DNA of 21,432 nt from Treponema sp. (GTDB lineage Bacteria > Spirochaetota > Spirochaetia > Treponematales > Treponemataceae): NCBI GenBank assembly GCA_016293005.1, contig JAEDFA010000034.1, positions 1 to 21,432 on the forward strand, read 5' to 3'. The position numbers and the translations under genes were made by a program. Each line of letters starts with the position of its first letter. Position 1 is the first letter of the stretch. This document shows positions 1 to 8,101 of this stretch, in pieces. A model generated the notes under the pieces. It was not told where the DNA came from. It saw only the letters and a list, made by a program, of their open reading frames with translations, and ran no database searches.

Positions 1-144
1 ATCTTTACCTTCGATTATTCCACCTTTTACAAATACCATTTCTGGAATAAGTGGTTTCTCTGTTTCAGATTTAGTTTCAACTTCGCAAGAATTTAAAACT
101 AAAACAAAAAATAACATTGATAAAATTGCCATTACTCTTTTCAT
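1..144 (-). CDS. Lipoprotein, N-terminal part only (possible SUMF1/FGE-like domain protein)
   Basis: An open frame of 48 codons starts with ATG at 144 and runs off the left edge without a stop. The N-terminus is a lipoprotein signal: MKR, a hydrophobic stretch, then LNSC with the lipidated cysteine at residue 20. The mature part starts acidic, and residues 35-45 read roughly EMVFVKGGIIEG. This resembles the opening of formylglycine-generating-enzyme-like (SUMF1) domains (MVxVxGGxFxMG), which are common in treponemal lipoproteins; that link is inference from a short motif. An AAGGA ribosome site lies 7 bases before the ATG. No convincing promoter was found in 145-300. The protein is expected to be membrane-anchored outside the cytoplasm. 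Confidence 0.75.
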   Translation of the reverse strand, partial: MKRVMAILSMLFFVLVLNSCEVETKSETEKPLIPEMVFVKGGIIEGKD

Positions 145-320
145 ACAACATTCCTTATAACGAACTTTTACGATATAAAGAATTTTTGCATAAAAATACT
201 AAACATGCAATAAAAATATTAAAACATTCACTAACCTTTTTGTTTATTAGAAAACTTTATTGTCAATAATAAAAAAACACCACAAGAAACGATTTAAAAA
301 AATTGAATAATTTTTTTATG

Positions 321-349
321 TTCACAAAAATAAAATTTAATGATAAAAT
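321..349 (+). promoter_or_regulatory. Sigma-70 promoter, leaderless type, for the gene at 357
   Basis: The -35 box is TTCACA (321-326), followed by a 17-base spacer and an extended -10, TGA-TAAAAT (341-349). Only 7 bases separate the -10 from the ATG at 357, so transcription should start at or next to the A of the start codon. Upstream in-frame starts at 303 (TTG) and 318 (ATG) would lie before this transcript begins. Confidence 0.6.
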
Positions 350-356
350 ACAAAGC

Positions 357-2243
357 ATGGCAACTACTTCAAATTTAGGAACGATTCTCAGATGGTATGC
401 AAGCAAAATTGATTCTGCTTTTGTAGGATACAGAGATTTTTTAGAATATATAAAAAAATATGCAGCCCATCACATTGAAGAACAGCCATCATTAATAATT
501 TACCTTGAAAACACAGAAGAAAACTTAAAAAACGAACTTAAAAAATTAAGTAAAAAAAAAGAAATTTACCTTCAAAATTTCAATACACAAAAACCTGTCA
601 TTATCGTAACAAGCTATTATTCAATTTTTTATGCAAATAAATACAAAGAAATCATAAATTCAGTTACTATTCCTTTTCCGAATATCACAGATTTACCAAA
701 ACAACTCCCACCGGATGTAATCGAAAGAGTCGATGCAGAAGTTTTCATTCCAAAATTTTACGAGCATCAGGATTTATCTTCACCAGTTCTCTACGGTTTA
801 ACCCTTCCGCGTGACATTCCGCTGCTTCTTTTTCCCGGGTGCGTTCCAGTTCAGTATATCATAAAAGCATCAATAGAAAAAATCAAACACATGCTTAAAA
901 AAGAAGAATACCACGACTATTTTCAAAAAAAGATGCGCATCGCAAATCCCGGAAAAGAGCTCACAAGTCAGACATTTTTCAACAAATTCGTGATGTCGCA
1001 GGAAACTCAGGATATCACAGAAGATTTAAAAAGCGACAATTTCTATTTTTGGACACAGTTGCTTTATTTTATCAGGCAGGATTTTGAAAAAGTAAAAGAC
1101 AGAACTCTAGAAGACACAAACATACTTCAGGCCGTCGCATTATGCGAAATTCATTCTTTAAATCAAAAACAAATTGCAAGCGACAAAGAAGCAAAGCAGC
1201 AGGCGCTAAATGAATTAAAACTTGCACTTTCAAAACCTCCATACTTTTTTTCAATGGACAGCATTTTAAAAATCAAAGATTCAAAAGGTGTTCTTTTATA
1301 CGGTCAATACGATGAAGAAGATTTAAAAGAACTTTTAAAAAAAATCACAACAGAAAGCGTAAACAGCGCCCTTCCTTCCCTTCTGGTTTTTAAAATCGAA
1401 TCAGGAACAAGATATTTCATTTACAAAGACAGGGTTTTCCCGCTGATTGTCCGACTTGCTAACGAAGCACACGATATTATCGAAAAAGACTTAACTCAAA
1501 AATGGATAAAAGCTCTTGAAAATTACAGAAAACTCCCCGAAATGAAAGACACAAAAGTTTTCGAATCCTGTCTTGAAGATGAAGTAAAAAATTTAAGCCC
1601 CGTACTCTACTCGCTTTTAAATGCAAATTTTCTTACAATGCTTCATTTTGAATCTGAACACTCAAACGAAGACAAAAAATTCAAGCTTTTTGAAAATGGG
1701 CACTTAGTTTCATACACAACCCTTCTGATGCTCAAAAACTCATCAATTTTAAACAATGCAAAAACACTTCTTCCGTTCTGGTATACTTTTCCGCTCATCT
1801 CATGGATAATCGGACTATTTGCAAAGAAACACGACAAAACCGAAGTAAAATCCGAAGTTCAGCCTACAATCGAAAAACGGGAAGAACCTAAAAAATCTCT
1901 TTCAAAACGAGAAGCGATTGTTCAAAGTTCAAAAACGATAATCAACGACCTTGTACCCGAAGGCTCAACAATCGACCGGGAACTTGACTCATATTTAAAA
2001 CAATGGAATCACATGCTTACAAAAGAGGCGTACAATCAGCTTACAGAAGATGTCAACTGCCTGATCCGAGATTACATGAGAAAAGTCATCAGAACAGTTT
2101 CTTCACAGTCGTTTACGCTTTCTCGTGTTCAAAGTCTTGCAGAATCTTTAGTTTCAACTCCGAATATGCAAAAAATAAAAGAGCACGATGCACTTTTAAT
2201 GTATGTTGAACTTTTCATTCTCCGCCTTGTTTCTAACGGATAA
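357..2243 (+). CDS. Large conserved-looking protein of unknown function
   Basis: This is a 628-residue protein that I do not recognise. It is rich in Lys, Glu and Leu, with no visible signal peptide, Walker motif or metal-binding cysteine cluster. Residues around 470-490 form a hydrophobic, aromatic stretch (LPFWYTFPLISWIIGLF) followed by a highly charged linker (KKHDKTEVKSE onward) and a C-terminal helical domain of about 120 residues. The stretch could be one membrane segment or a buried helix. The start at 357 is chosen because a 17-spacer promoter ends 7 bases before it; in-frame starts at 303 (TTG) and 318 (ATG) lie upstream of that promoter and lack a ribosome site. A long pyrimidine-rich tract follows the stop and no hairpin is seen. 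The gene stands alone between a divergent lipoprotein gene and ssb. Confidence 0.75.
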   Translation: MATTSNLGTILRWYASKIDSAFVGYRDFLEYIKKYAAHHIEEQPSLIIYLENTEENLKNELKKLSKKKEIYLQNFNTQKPVIIVTSYYSIFYANKYKEIINSVTIPFPNITDLPKQLPPDVIERVDAEVFIPKFYEHQDLSSPVLYGLTLPRDIPLLLFPGCVPVQYIIKASIEKIKHMLKKEEYHDYFQKKMRIANPGKELTSQTFFNKFVMSQETQDITEDLKSDNFYFWTQLLYFIRQDFEKVKDRTLEDTNILQAVALCEIHSLNQKQIASDKEAKQQALNELKLALSKPPYFFSMDSILKIKDSKGVLLYGQYDEEDLKELLKKITTESVNSALPSLLVFKIESGTRYFIYKDRVFPLIVRLANEAHDIIEKDLTQKWIKALENYRKLPEMKDTKVFESCLEDEVKNLSPVLYSLLNANFLTMLHFESEHSNEDKKFKLFENGHLVSYTTLLMLKNSSILNNAKTLLPFWYTFPLISWIIGLFAKKHDKTEVKSEVQPTIEKREEPKKSLSKREAIVQSSKTIINDLVPEGSTIDRELDSYLKQWNHMLTKEAYNQLTEDVNCLIRDYMRKVIRTVSSQSFTLSRVQSLAESLVSTPNMQKIKEHDALLMYVELFILRLVSNG

Positions 2244-2340
2244 ACAATTTTTACATCCTTTTTATAATTTTTTGTTTTATTTTATTTTTTTTCTCTTTTT
2301 TTTGCCGAAACCTCAACTTTAACGGCTATTTAAATATAGA

Positions 2341-2361
2341 GACTTTTAAAGAATAAAAGTC
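2341..2361 (+). promoter_or_regulatory. Inverted repeat in the ssb leader (operator or RNA hairpin)
   Basis: GACTTTTA (2341-2348) and TAAAAGTC (2354-2361) are perfect 8-base reverse complements around a 5-base loop, AAGAA. The repeat sits just downstream of an AT-rich stretch with possible -10 boxes (2327-2340) and about 40 bases before the ssb start. It could be a repressor site over the transcription start or a weak hairpin in the leader. I could not place a convincing -35/-10 pair. Confidence 0.45.
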
Positions 2362-2368
2362 CATTTCC

Positions 2369-2376
2369 CCGGCCGG
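2369..2376. repeat. GC-only palindrome CCGGCCGG before ssb
   Basis: An 8-base perfect palindrome made only of G and C lies in an otherwise very AT-rich leader, 13 bases before the GAGGT ribosome site of ssb. In this base composition such a run is unlikely by chance, and it may mark a protein or methyltransferase site. No partner copy was noticed in the window. Confidence 0.35.
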
Positions 2377-2401
2377 AAAAATTTTTTATGAGGTATCGAA
2401 T

Positions 2402-2866
2402 ATGAATCAGTTAAATTCAATTATTGTAGAAGGTAATGTTGTAAGAAAACCGGAAATTTTAAAAACAACTTCAGGTTTTAAAATTTGTAAAATTCCTATT
2501 GCCGTAAACAGATTTTATAAAAATCAAAACGGTGAAGGCGTAAATGAAGTCAGTTATTTTGACATCGAAACTTACAAAACGCTCGCAGATGCATGCGAAA
2601 AAAATTGTGATAAAGGTCGAGGTATGCGTGTTGTTGGTCGTTTAAAGCAAAACAGATGGAAAAGCGCTGACGGAAAAATGAACAGTAAAATTTCAATTAT
2701 TGCTGAACATATTGAATTTAAACCAAGATTTTCAAAGAAAGATGATTCTGCAGAAAATCTTAATGCAATTGCAGAAGCAAACAAAGCCTCCCCTGATGAA
2801 GAAGTCAAGATGGAATACGATGCCGCCTGTGATTACGAAGAGGCAGCATCTGAGGTTAGTTTCTAA
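2402..2866 (+). CDS. ssb: Single-stranded DNA-binding protein
   Basis: This 154-residue protein coats single-stranded DNA during replication, recombination and repair. Residues 1-110 form the OB fold typical of bacterial SSB: an N-terminal MNQLNSIIVEGNVVRKPE, then AVNRFY, a conserved SYFDIETY strand, and VVGRLKQNRW. The remainder is an acidic tail (DEEVKMEYDAACDYEEAASEVSF) that ends in Phe but lacks the usual DDDIPF tip, so partner docking may differ. A GAGGT ribosome site at 2390-2394 lies 7 bases before the ATG. Unlike many bacteria, the gene is not between rpsF and rpsR here, so it may be a stand-alone or second ssb. Its stop codon overlaps that of the convergent U32 gene. Confidence 0.92.
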   Translation: MNQLNSIIVEGNVVRKPEILKTTSGFKICKIPIAVNRFYKNQNGEGVNEVSYFDIETYKTLADACEKNCDKGRGMRVVGRLKQNRWKSADGKMNSKISIIAEHIEFKPRFSKKDDSAENLNAIAEANKASPDEEVKMEYDAACDYEEAASEVSF

Positions 2867-5088
2867 GACTTTGAACGAAAAGATTTTTTTAATGGCTTTT
2901 TTCCGTTAGTTTTAGAAGTCGTATTTGTCAAAGATTTATATGCTTCGATTTGTTCAGGATTGTAAAAACCGTTTTTCCAGTTGAATCGGGAAACTTCAGG
3001 TAAAACCTGTTTTTTCGACATTGAGGCCTGAATTGATTTCAACTCGCCTCTGGAAATTTTAGTTTTTGAGAAGTCAATCAGGTAACGCTTAAAACCGTTC
3101 TGGCTTAAAATATCGATTTTATCAAGAATTGAAAATGGTATTTCAGGCATTACAAAAGAACCGTCTTGAGATGAAACAGCCTTAAATTCAACTTCTTCTT
3201 TATCCTGGAAGTATGTAAAATTGTAATCTTGCGGTAATTTGAATCTCATTCTGAATAAAGCAGGATATGCGAAAACAGGAACTAAGACACGCTTTCGGAC
3301 ATTTTTCTCGAATGTGTTCTCAAGATTTTTTCTGGAATTTTCGTATGGCATTATAAAAGATGTAATATTCTGATTTTCGAGGAATGAAACTGCCCATCTG
3401 TTGAAAGTGTAAAGGTAAGGACCTGCAACAACATTAAAATCTTTTCCTTTCAGCATTTCCAGATGAGAAAGATTATTTGCAACAAAATTACGATAACCTT
3501 TTTCTGAAAGCTGTTTTACAGTACAGAAAAGGGAATCTTCGATAGCGGCAGGACAAAACGGGTCGAGGGAAATGAATACAGATTTTTTGCTGAATGGAAG
3601 AACAGTTTTTTCATTGAGTAAATCTTTCTGTGTTTCTGAATTAAGTTCTAGAATCAGCCTTACGGGATTTAAAATCTGCGCCTGAAAAACATCAGAAATT
3701 GAAGATACCTGTACATATATTCCTTCAGGGAAATATGCAAGTTCTTTATTTTCAACCGGTGTCAAATCAAGGACAGGAAGAATTTCATCCTGCGGCTGAC
3801 GACGGAATTTAGACAAATCTGATGGAAGAATTTTGGAATAACGACGGGAATTTGACTTTAACTGAAGAAGGTAAACAAAATCTCCTGCACTAAACCCATT
3901 CGGTATGTCAATCCAGCGTTTTCCATTTTCTTCCTCTTCGACAAAATGTATTTTGTGGCTTATCCTGCCAGTGTCGTTCTGCGTATGAATACGGATTGAA
4001 TCTCCTGGATCTGGATCATAAGAACCACCTGATAAACAGGCAAGCTGCAATTTTATGTTTTTTTGAGAATCTGAAAGTTTTTTTTGAATCTCTACAAGAA
4101 CTTCTTTTGGACATGGCTTTTTCGCAGCAATTTTTCCAAGATAGATTCCTGTTCCGCCTGCCTGATTAGGGTTTAAAATTTCTTTTCCAGCGTTTTCGAT
4201 TCCATCTTTTAAATCTGAAAAATTATACCAATAAGAAGTTTTTGTTCTTGCAAAATCACCTGCAAGAATTCGTTTTCCAGTAGCGACAGCACCTTTTTTA
4301 TCTTCTTTATAATGGTCAAGAACATAACGATATGCAGAAACTACAGTCCCGACATATTCTGCACTTTTCATACGGCCTTCAATTTTAAATGAATCAACGC
4401 CAAGTTCTGCAAGTTCCGGAATTTTATCAATTAACTGCATATCGCATGGAGAAAAATAATATCCTTCCGTCATTCCGCCAGGACAATCTGCAGAATAAAA
4501 CCTTCTGCATGCCTGTGTACACATTCCACGATTTGCAGATTTACCGCCAAGAAAACTTGAAAACAGGCAAAGTCCTGATTCACTTACACAAAGAGCACCA
4601 TGAACAAACATTTCTATTTGGCATGACGCATTCTGTTTTATGTGCTTTATTTCTTCTAAACCTAATTCGCGGGCAACAACTACACGCTTAATTCCCTGTT
4701 TTGCTAAAAGATTTGCGCCTTTTGCGCTTTCAACATTCATCTGAGTAGAAGAATGAAGCTCTAAATCCGGGAAAAATTCCTGACACATTCGGATTATGCC
4801 AAAATCTTGAACGATAAGAGCATCGGGATGAATTCTGTTTAAATATGCTAAAAATCTATAAAGGCGTTCAGTTTCACATTCTTCACAAACCGTATTTACC
4901 GTGACATATATTTTTTTCTTTAAGCGGTGAACTGCACTTACGGCAGCCTCAAACTGATTCCATGCAAAATTTGAAGTTCTGAGCCGGGCATTAAAACTTT
5001 TTAACCCAAGATAAACGGCATCTGCACCTTCACCGATAGCAGCTTCTAAAGATTCGATATTTCCCGCAGGAGCTAATAATTCACACAT
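2863..5088 (-). CDS. U32-family Fe-S protein, probable RNA hydroxylation factor (RlhA/TrhP-like)
   Basis: This 741-residue protein belongs to the peptidase U32 family (COG0826). Family members studied so far (TrhP, RlhA) are not proven proteases here; they are needed for 5-hydroxylation of tRNA uridine or 23S rRNA cytidine and carry an Fe-S cluster. The N-terminus MCELLAPAGNIESLEAA and the DAVYLGL strand are diagnostic. Four cysteines at 167, 174, 190 and 194 (HGALCVSESGLC, RGMCTQAC) match the cluster motif, followed by SPCDMQLID and KIEGRMKSAEYV. The C-terminal half, about 400 residues, is the longer extension seen in RlhA-like members. The ATG at 5088 is preferred over an in-frame TTG at 5124 because the TTG lies inside the -35 box of a promoter that ends 7 bases before the ATG. 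RlhA versus TrhP function cannot be settled by eye. Confidence 0.85.
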   Translation of the reverse strand: MCELLAPAGNIESLEAAIGEGADAVYLGLKSFNARLRTSNFAWNQFEAAVSAVHRLKKKIYVTVNTVCEECETERLYRFLAYLNRIHPDALIVQDFGIIRMCQEFFPDLELHSSTQMNVESAKGANLLAKQGIKRVVVARELGLEEIKHIKQNASCQIEMFVHGALCVSESGLCLFSSFLGGKSANRGMCTQACRRFYSADCPGGMTEGYYFSPCDMQLIDKIPELAELGVDSFKIEGRMKSAEYVGTVVSAYRYVLDHYKEDKKGAVATGKRILAGDFARTKTSYWYNFSDLKDGIENAGKEILNPNQAGGTGIYLGKIAAKKPCPKEVLVEIQKKLSDSQKNIKLQLACLSGGSYDPDPGDSIRIHTQNDTGRISHKIHFVEEEENGKRWIDIPNGFSAGDFVYLLQLKSNSRRYSKILPSDLSKFRRQPQDEILPVLDLTPVENKELAYFPEGIYVQVSSISDVFQAQILNPVRLILELNSETQKDLLNEKTVLPFSKKSVFISLDPFCPAAIEDSLFCTVKQLSEKGYRNFVANNLSHLEMLKGKDFNVVAGPYLYTFNRWAVSFLENQNITSFIMPYENSRKNLENTFEKNVRKRVLVPVFAYPALFRMRFKLPQDYNFTYFQDKEEVEFKAVSSQDGSFVMPEIPFSILDKIDILSQNGFKRYLIDFSKTKISRGELKSIQASMSKKQVLPEVSRFNWKNGFYNPEQIEAYKSLTNTTSKTNGKKPLKKSFRSKS

Positions 5089-5095
5089 GTTTCCA

Positions 5096-5124
5096 AATAT
5101 ACCATAAATTTTTCTTACAGTCAA
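5096..5124 (-). promoter_or_regulatory. Sigma-70 promoter, leaderless type, for the U32 gene
   Basis: Read on the minus strand: TTGACT (5124-5119), 17 bases, then an extended -10, TGG-TATATT (-10 at 5101-5096). Seven bases separate it from the ATG at 5088, so the mRNA should begin at or beside the start codon. This is the best sigma-70 match among the leaderless set. Confidence 0.7.
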
Positions 5125-5186
5125 AAGCCGAATTCAAACGCTGTCACAATATCGAAGAAAAACCTTGATAAATTTCTTACTATAAA

Positions 5187-5215
5187 TCGACATCAAATAA
5201 AAAAAATGATAAACT
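5187..5215 (+). promoter_or_regulatory. Sigma-70 promoter, leaderless type, for nadE-rlmJ
   Basis: TCGACA (5187-5192), a 17-base spacer, and an extended -10, TGA-TAAACT (-10 at 5210-5215). Six bases remain before the nadE ATG at 5222, and there is no Shine-Dalgarno sequence. It is divergent from the U32 promoter, with about 60 bases between the two -35 boxes. Confidence 0.65.
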
Positions 5216-5221
5216 TAAATC

Positions 5222-7162
5222 ATGAATTACGGATTTTTTAGAGTATGCTGCTGTTCACCAGAAATACAAGTTTCCAATACAGAATTTAATGCAAAAAAAA
5301 TCATAGAATGTGTAAAAACCGCTTCAGAAAAAAAAGCATCTATCATTGTTTTCCCGGAACTTTCAGTTACAGGCTACACATGCCACGATCTTTTCCTTCA
5401 AAAAATGCTTCAAGATTCTGCAATAAACGCAATAGAAGAAATTTGCGAAAAAACAAAAGCTTTTTCACCGTTAATCGTAATCGGCTCTCCGTTTGCACTT
5501 GAAAACAACCTTTACAACTGTGCCTTTGCGCTTCAAAACGGAAAAATTCTTTCTGTAATTCCCAAAACTTTCATTCCAAATTATTCTGAATTTTACGAAA
5601 AGCGTTATTTTTCAAGATACTCGCAGACAGAAGAAAAAACTGTTTACATTTCAGAAAAAAATCCTTCAGTTCCGTTTGGAACAAATATCATTCTTTGCGA
5701 CAAAAAAAATCCTTTATTCAGCGTTTCAATTGAACTCTGCGAAGATTTATGGACTGTAAATCCTCCTTCTTCAACCTCTTCTTTAAACGGCTCTTCAATA
5801 ATTCTAAATCTTTCCGCTTCAAACGAAATCATAGGAAAAGCCGAATATCGAAAAGACCTTGTAAAAATTCAGTCGGCAAAAACAATTTCAGCATACATTT
5901 ACGCAAATGCAGGACACGACGAATCAACTCAGGATCTTGTTTTTTCAGGGCACAGTTTAATATGCGAAAACGGCACAATTCTTGCAGAAAAAGAACCGTT
6001 TTCAAAAGAAACGATGATTTTTGCAGAAATCGACGCAGAACGCCTTTTTCAAGAAAGAAGAAAAACTACGACTTATTCGCAGTCAAAAGAAAATTTAAAA
6101 AATGTTTTGCCGGTTAAAAAAGTTTTCGTAAATTCAAATCCAATCGACTATGCAAAAGAAACTTTCATAAGAAAAATTCCTTCTCACCCTTTTGTCCCTG
6201 AAAACAATGAAAAAAGATTTATCCGCGCAAAAGAAGTAATAACACTTCAGGCAGAAGGATTAAGAAAACGACTTTTGCACACAAAATGCCAGAGCGCAGT
6301 TATAGGGCTTTCAGGCGGGCTTGATTCAACACTTGCACTTTTAATTACGGCAAAAGCATTCGATTTATGCTCTCTTGAAAGAAATAAAATCAAAGCCGTC
6401 ACTCTTCCATGCTTCGGAACAACTTCAAGAACTTACACAAACGCCGTAAACCTTGCAAAAGCGACTGGCTCAGACTTAATAGAAATAAACATCGAAAAAT
6501 CAGTGCGCCAACATTTTAAAGACATCGGACACGACGAAAACATCCATGACACAACTTATGAAAATTGTCAGGCTCGCGAAAGAACTCAAGTTTTAATGGA
6601 CATAGCAAATAAAACAGGCGGAATTGTAATCGGAACTGGAGATTTAAGCGAACTTGCACTTGGCTGGTGCACATACAACGCAGATCAGATGTCGATGTAC
6701 GGCGTAAATTCTTCAATTCCAAAAACACTTGTCCGTCATCTCGTTTGCTTTTTTATGGAAGAAGCTAAAAATTCAAACAAAAAACTTTCTGATATTTTAA
6801 AAGACATTCTTGACACTCCTGTAAGCCCGGAACTTCTTCCGCCGGAAAACGGAATCATAAGCCAAAAAACAGAAGATTTAGTCGGTCCGTACGAACTTCA
6901 CGATTTTTACCTTTATTACACACTTCGTTTCGGTTTTTCCCCAGAAAAAATTCTCTTCCTCGCCGAAAAAGCAGAGCTTCCATATTCAAAAGAAGAAAAA
7001 ATCAAATGGATGAAAATTTTTTATAAAAGATTTTTTTCACAGCAGTTTAAAAGATCCTGTATGCCAGACGGGGCAAAAGTCGGAACTGTAAACCTTTCTC
7101 CTCGAGGTGACTGGAGAATGCCAAGCGATGCAAGTTCAAATATCTGGCTTCAAAATATTTAA
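5222..7162 (+). CDS. nadE: Glutamine-dependent NAD+ synthase
   Basis: This 646-residue two-domain enzyme makes NAD+ from deamido-NAD+, ATP and glutamine, the last step of NAD synthesis. Residues 1 to about 290 are a nitrilase-like glutaminase with the Glu46-Lys115-Cys173 triad (FPELSVTGY, IPKTFIP, ELCEDLW). Ammonia passes to the C-terminal synthetase, which shows the ATP-binding SGGLDS loop at 364-369 and the GTGDLSELALGWCTY segment. Length and order match the long glutamine-using NadE, such as that of Mycobacterium, rather than the short ammonia-dependent form. No ribosome site is visible; the promoter ends 6 bases before the ATG, implying a leaderless mRNA. rlmJ follows after 11 bases in the same transcript. 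Confidence 0.95.
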   Translation: MNYGFFRVCCCSPEIQVSNTEFNAKKIIECVKTASEKKASIIVFPELSVTGYTCHDLFLQKMLQDSAINAIEEICEKTKAFSPLIVIGSPFALENNLYNCAFALQNGKILSVIPKTFIPNYSEFYEKRYFSRYSQTEEKTVYISEKNPSVPFGTNIILCDKKNPLFSVSIELCEDLWTVNPPSSTSSLNGSSIILNLSASNEIIGKAEYRKDLVKIQSAKTISAYIYANAGHDESTQDLVFSGHSLICENGTILAEKEPFSKETMIFAEIDAERLFQERRKTTTYSQSKENLKNVLPVKKVFVNSNPIDYAKETFIRKIPSHPFVPENNEKRFIRAKEVITLQAEGLRKRLLHTKCQSAVIGLSGGLDSTLALLITAKAFDLCSLERNKIKAVTLPCFGTTSRTYTNAVNLAKATGSDLIEINIEKSVRQHFKDIGHDENIHDTTYENCQARERTQVLMDIANKTGGIVIGTGDLSELALGWCTYNADQMSMYGVNSSIPKTLVRHLVCFFMEEAKNSNKKLSDILKDILDTPVSPELLPPENGIISQKTEDLVGPYELHDFYLYYTLRFGFSPEKILFLAEKAELPYSKEEKIKWMKIFYKRFFSQQFKRSCMPDGAKVGTVNLSPRGDWRMPSDASSNIWLQNI

Positions 7163-7173
7163 GGTTAAAAAAA

Positions 7174-8091
7174 ATGCTTTCATATTTACATCAGTTTCAC
7201 GCAGGAAATCATGCCGACATTTTAAAGCACGCAGTTCTTCTTTACACAATCGAATATTTAAATAAAAAAGAAAAACCGTACACTTTTTTCGATTCGCATG
7301 CAGGAAGAGCATTATACGATTTAAAATCTGAAGAAGCGCAGAAAACAAAAGAAAGCGAAAAAGGAATTTTAAAACTTTTCTCATACGCGCAAAAAAATCC
7401 TTCAGAAGTTCCAGATGAATTAAAAAATTATCTGGATTTCATAAAATATTTTCTCGAAAAAAATCAGTACCCTGGAAGTCCGTTAATTTCCCTTATCAAA
7501 AAGAAAAAAGACTCTCCTCTTTTTCTGACGGAACTTCACAAAACTGAATTCCAGAAACTTGAAGAAAATATCTATAATGCAAAAAACACTTTCAACTTAA
7601 AAAATTCAAAAGTGTTTATCGAAAATTCTTCTTCATGGTCATCTCTAAAATCAAAAATTCCGCCTCTAATAAAACGCGGATGTGTACTAATCGACCCAAG
7701 TTACGAGGAACTTTCAGATTACGAAAATGCACAAAAAACAGTCTGCGAAATCTACAAAAAATGGAATGCCGCAACCATAATTCTCTGGTATCCGCTTCTT
7801 TCTTACAGAATAAAAAAAATCACCGAAATGAATGAAAAAATCACACAATCAGTCAAAAAAATAAATAAAAATGTAGAAATTCTTTTTTCTGAACTTTTAG
7901 TAGAAAAAGAAGATTCTCACATCGAAACAGATTTAAAAAATTTAGAAAAAAATGCAATTCCCCGTCTTTACGGAAGCGGACTTTTAATTGTAAACCCAGT
8001 CTGGAACACCAGAAATTTTCTTGAAAAATGCCTTCCTTACATTTCAAATGCGCTAGGAGAAAACGCAAGTTATTCCATAAAAAAATATTAA
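7174..8091 (+). CDS. rlmJ: 23S rRNA (adenine-N6)-methyltransferase RlmJ
   Basis: This 305-residue protein has the RlmJ signature at its N-terminus (MLSYLHQFHAGNHADILKH). The E. coli enzyme methylates A2030 of 23S rRNA with S-adenosylmethionine. The middle holds a glycine- and aspartate-containing strand (FFDSHAGRALYDL) and the family's catalytic motif as DPSY at 174-177, where most relatives have DPPY. The motif is followed by WYPL, typical of the family. The protein is somewhat longer than the 280-residue E. coli enzyme. It starts 11 bases after nadE with an AAGG ribosome site, so it is the second gene of that operon. It converges with the minus-strand gene ending at 8102, leaving 10 bases and no visible terminator. 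Confidence 0.9.
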   Translation: MLSYLHQFHAGNHADILKHAVLLYTIEYLNKKEKPYTFFDSHAGRALYDLKSEEAQKTKESEKGILKLFSYAQKNPSEVPDELKNYLDFIKYFLEKNQYPGSPLISLIKKKKDSPLFLTELHKTEFQKLEENIYNAKNTFNLKNSKVFIENSSSWSSLKSKIPPLIKRGCVLIDPSYEELSDYENAQKTVCEIYKKWNAATIILWYPLLSYRIKKITEMNEKITQSVKKINKNVEILFSELLVEKEDSHIETDLKNLEKNAIPRLYGSGLLIVNPVWNTRNFLEKCLPYISNALGENASYSIKKY

Positions 8092-8101
8092 AAAAGAAAT
8101 T

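Noticed and set aside
257..269. TTATTG-T-CAATAA palindrome between the lipoprotein gene and the unknown gene
   Set aside because: It is short and AT-rich, with no repeat copy and no clear position relative to a promoter; chance is sufficient.
303..356. Longer N-terminus for the unknown 628-residue protein (TTG at 303 or ATG at 318)
   Set aside because: The predicted promoter (321-349) lies downstream of both starts, neither has a ribosome site, and the added residues are AT-rich filler (MNNFFMFTKIKFNDK).
2302..2332. TTGCCG...TATTTA as the ssb promoter
   Set aside because: The spacer would be 19 bases and other AT-rich -10 choices exist close by, so no single promoter could be defended.
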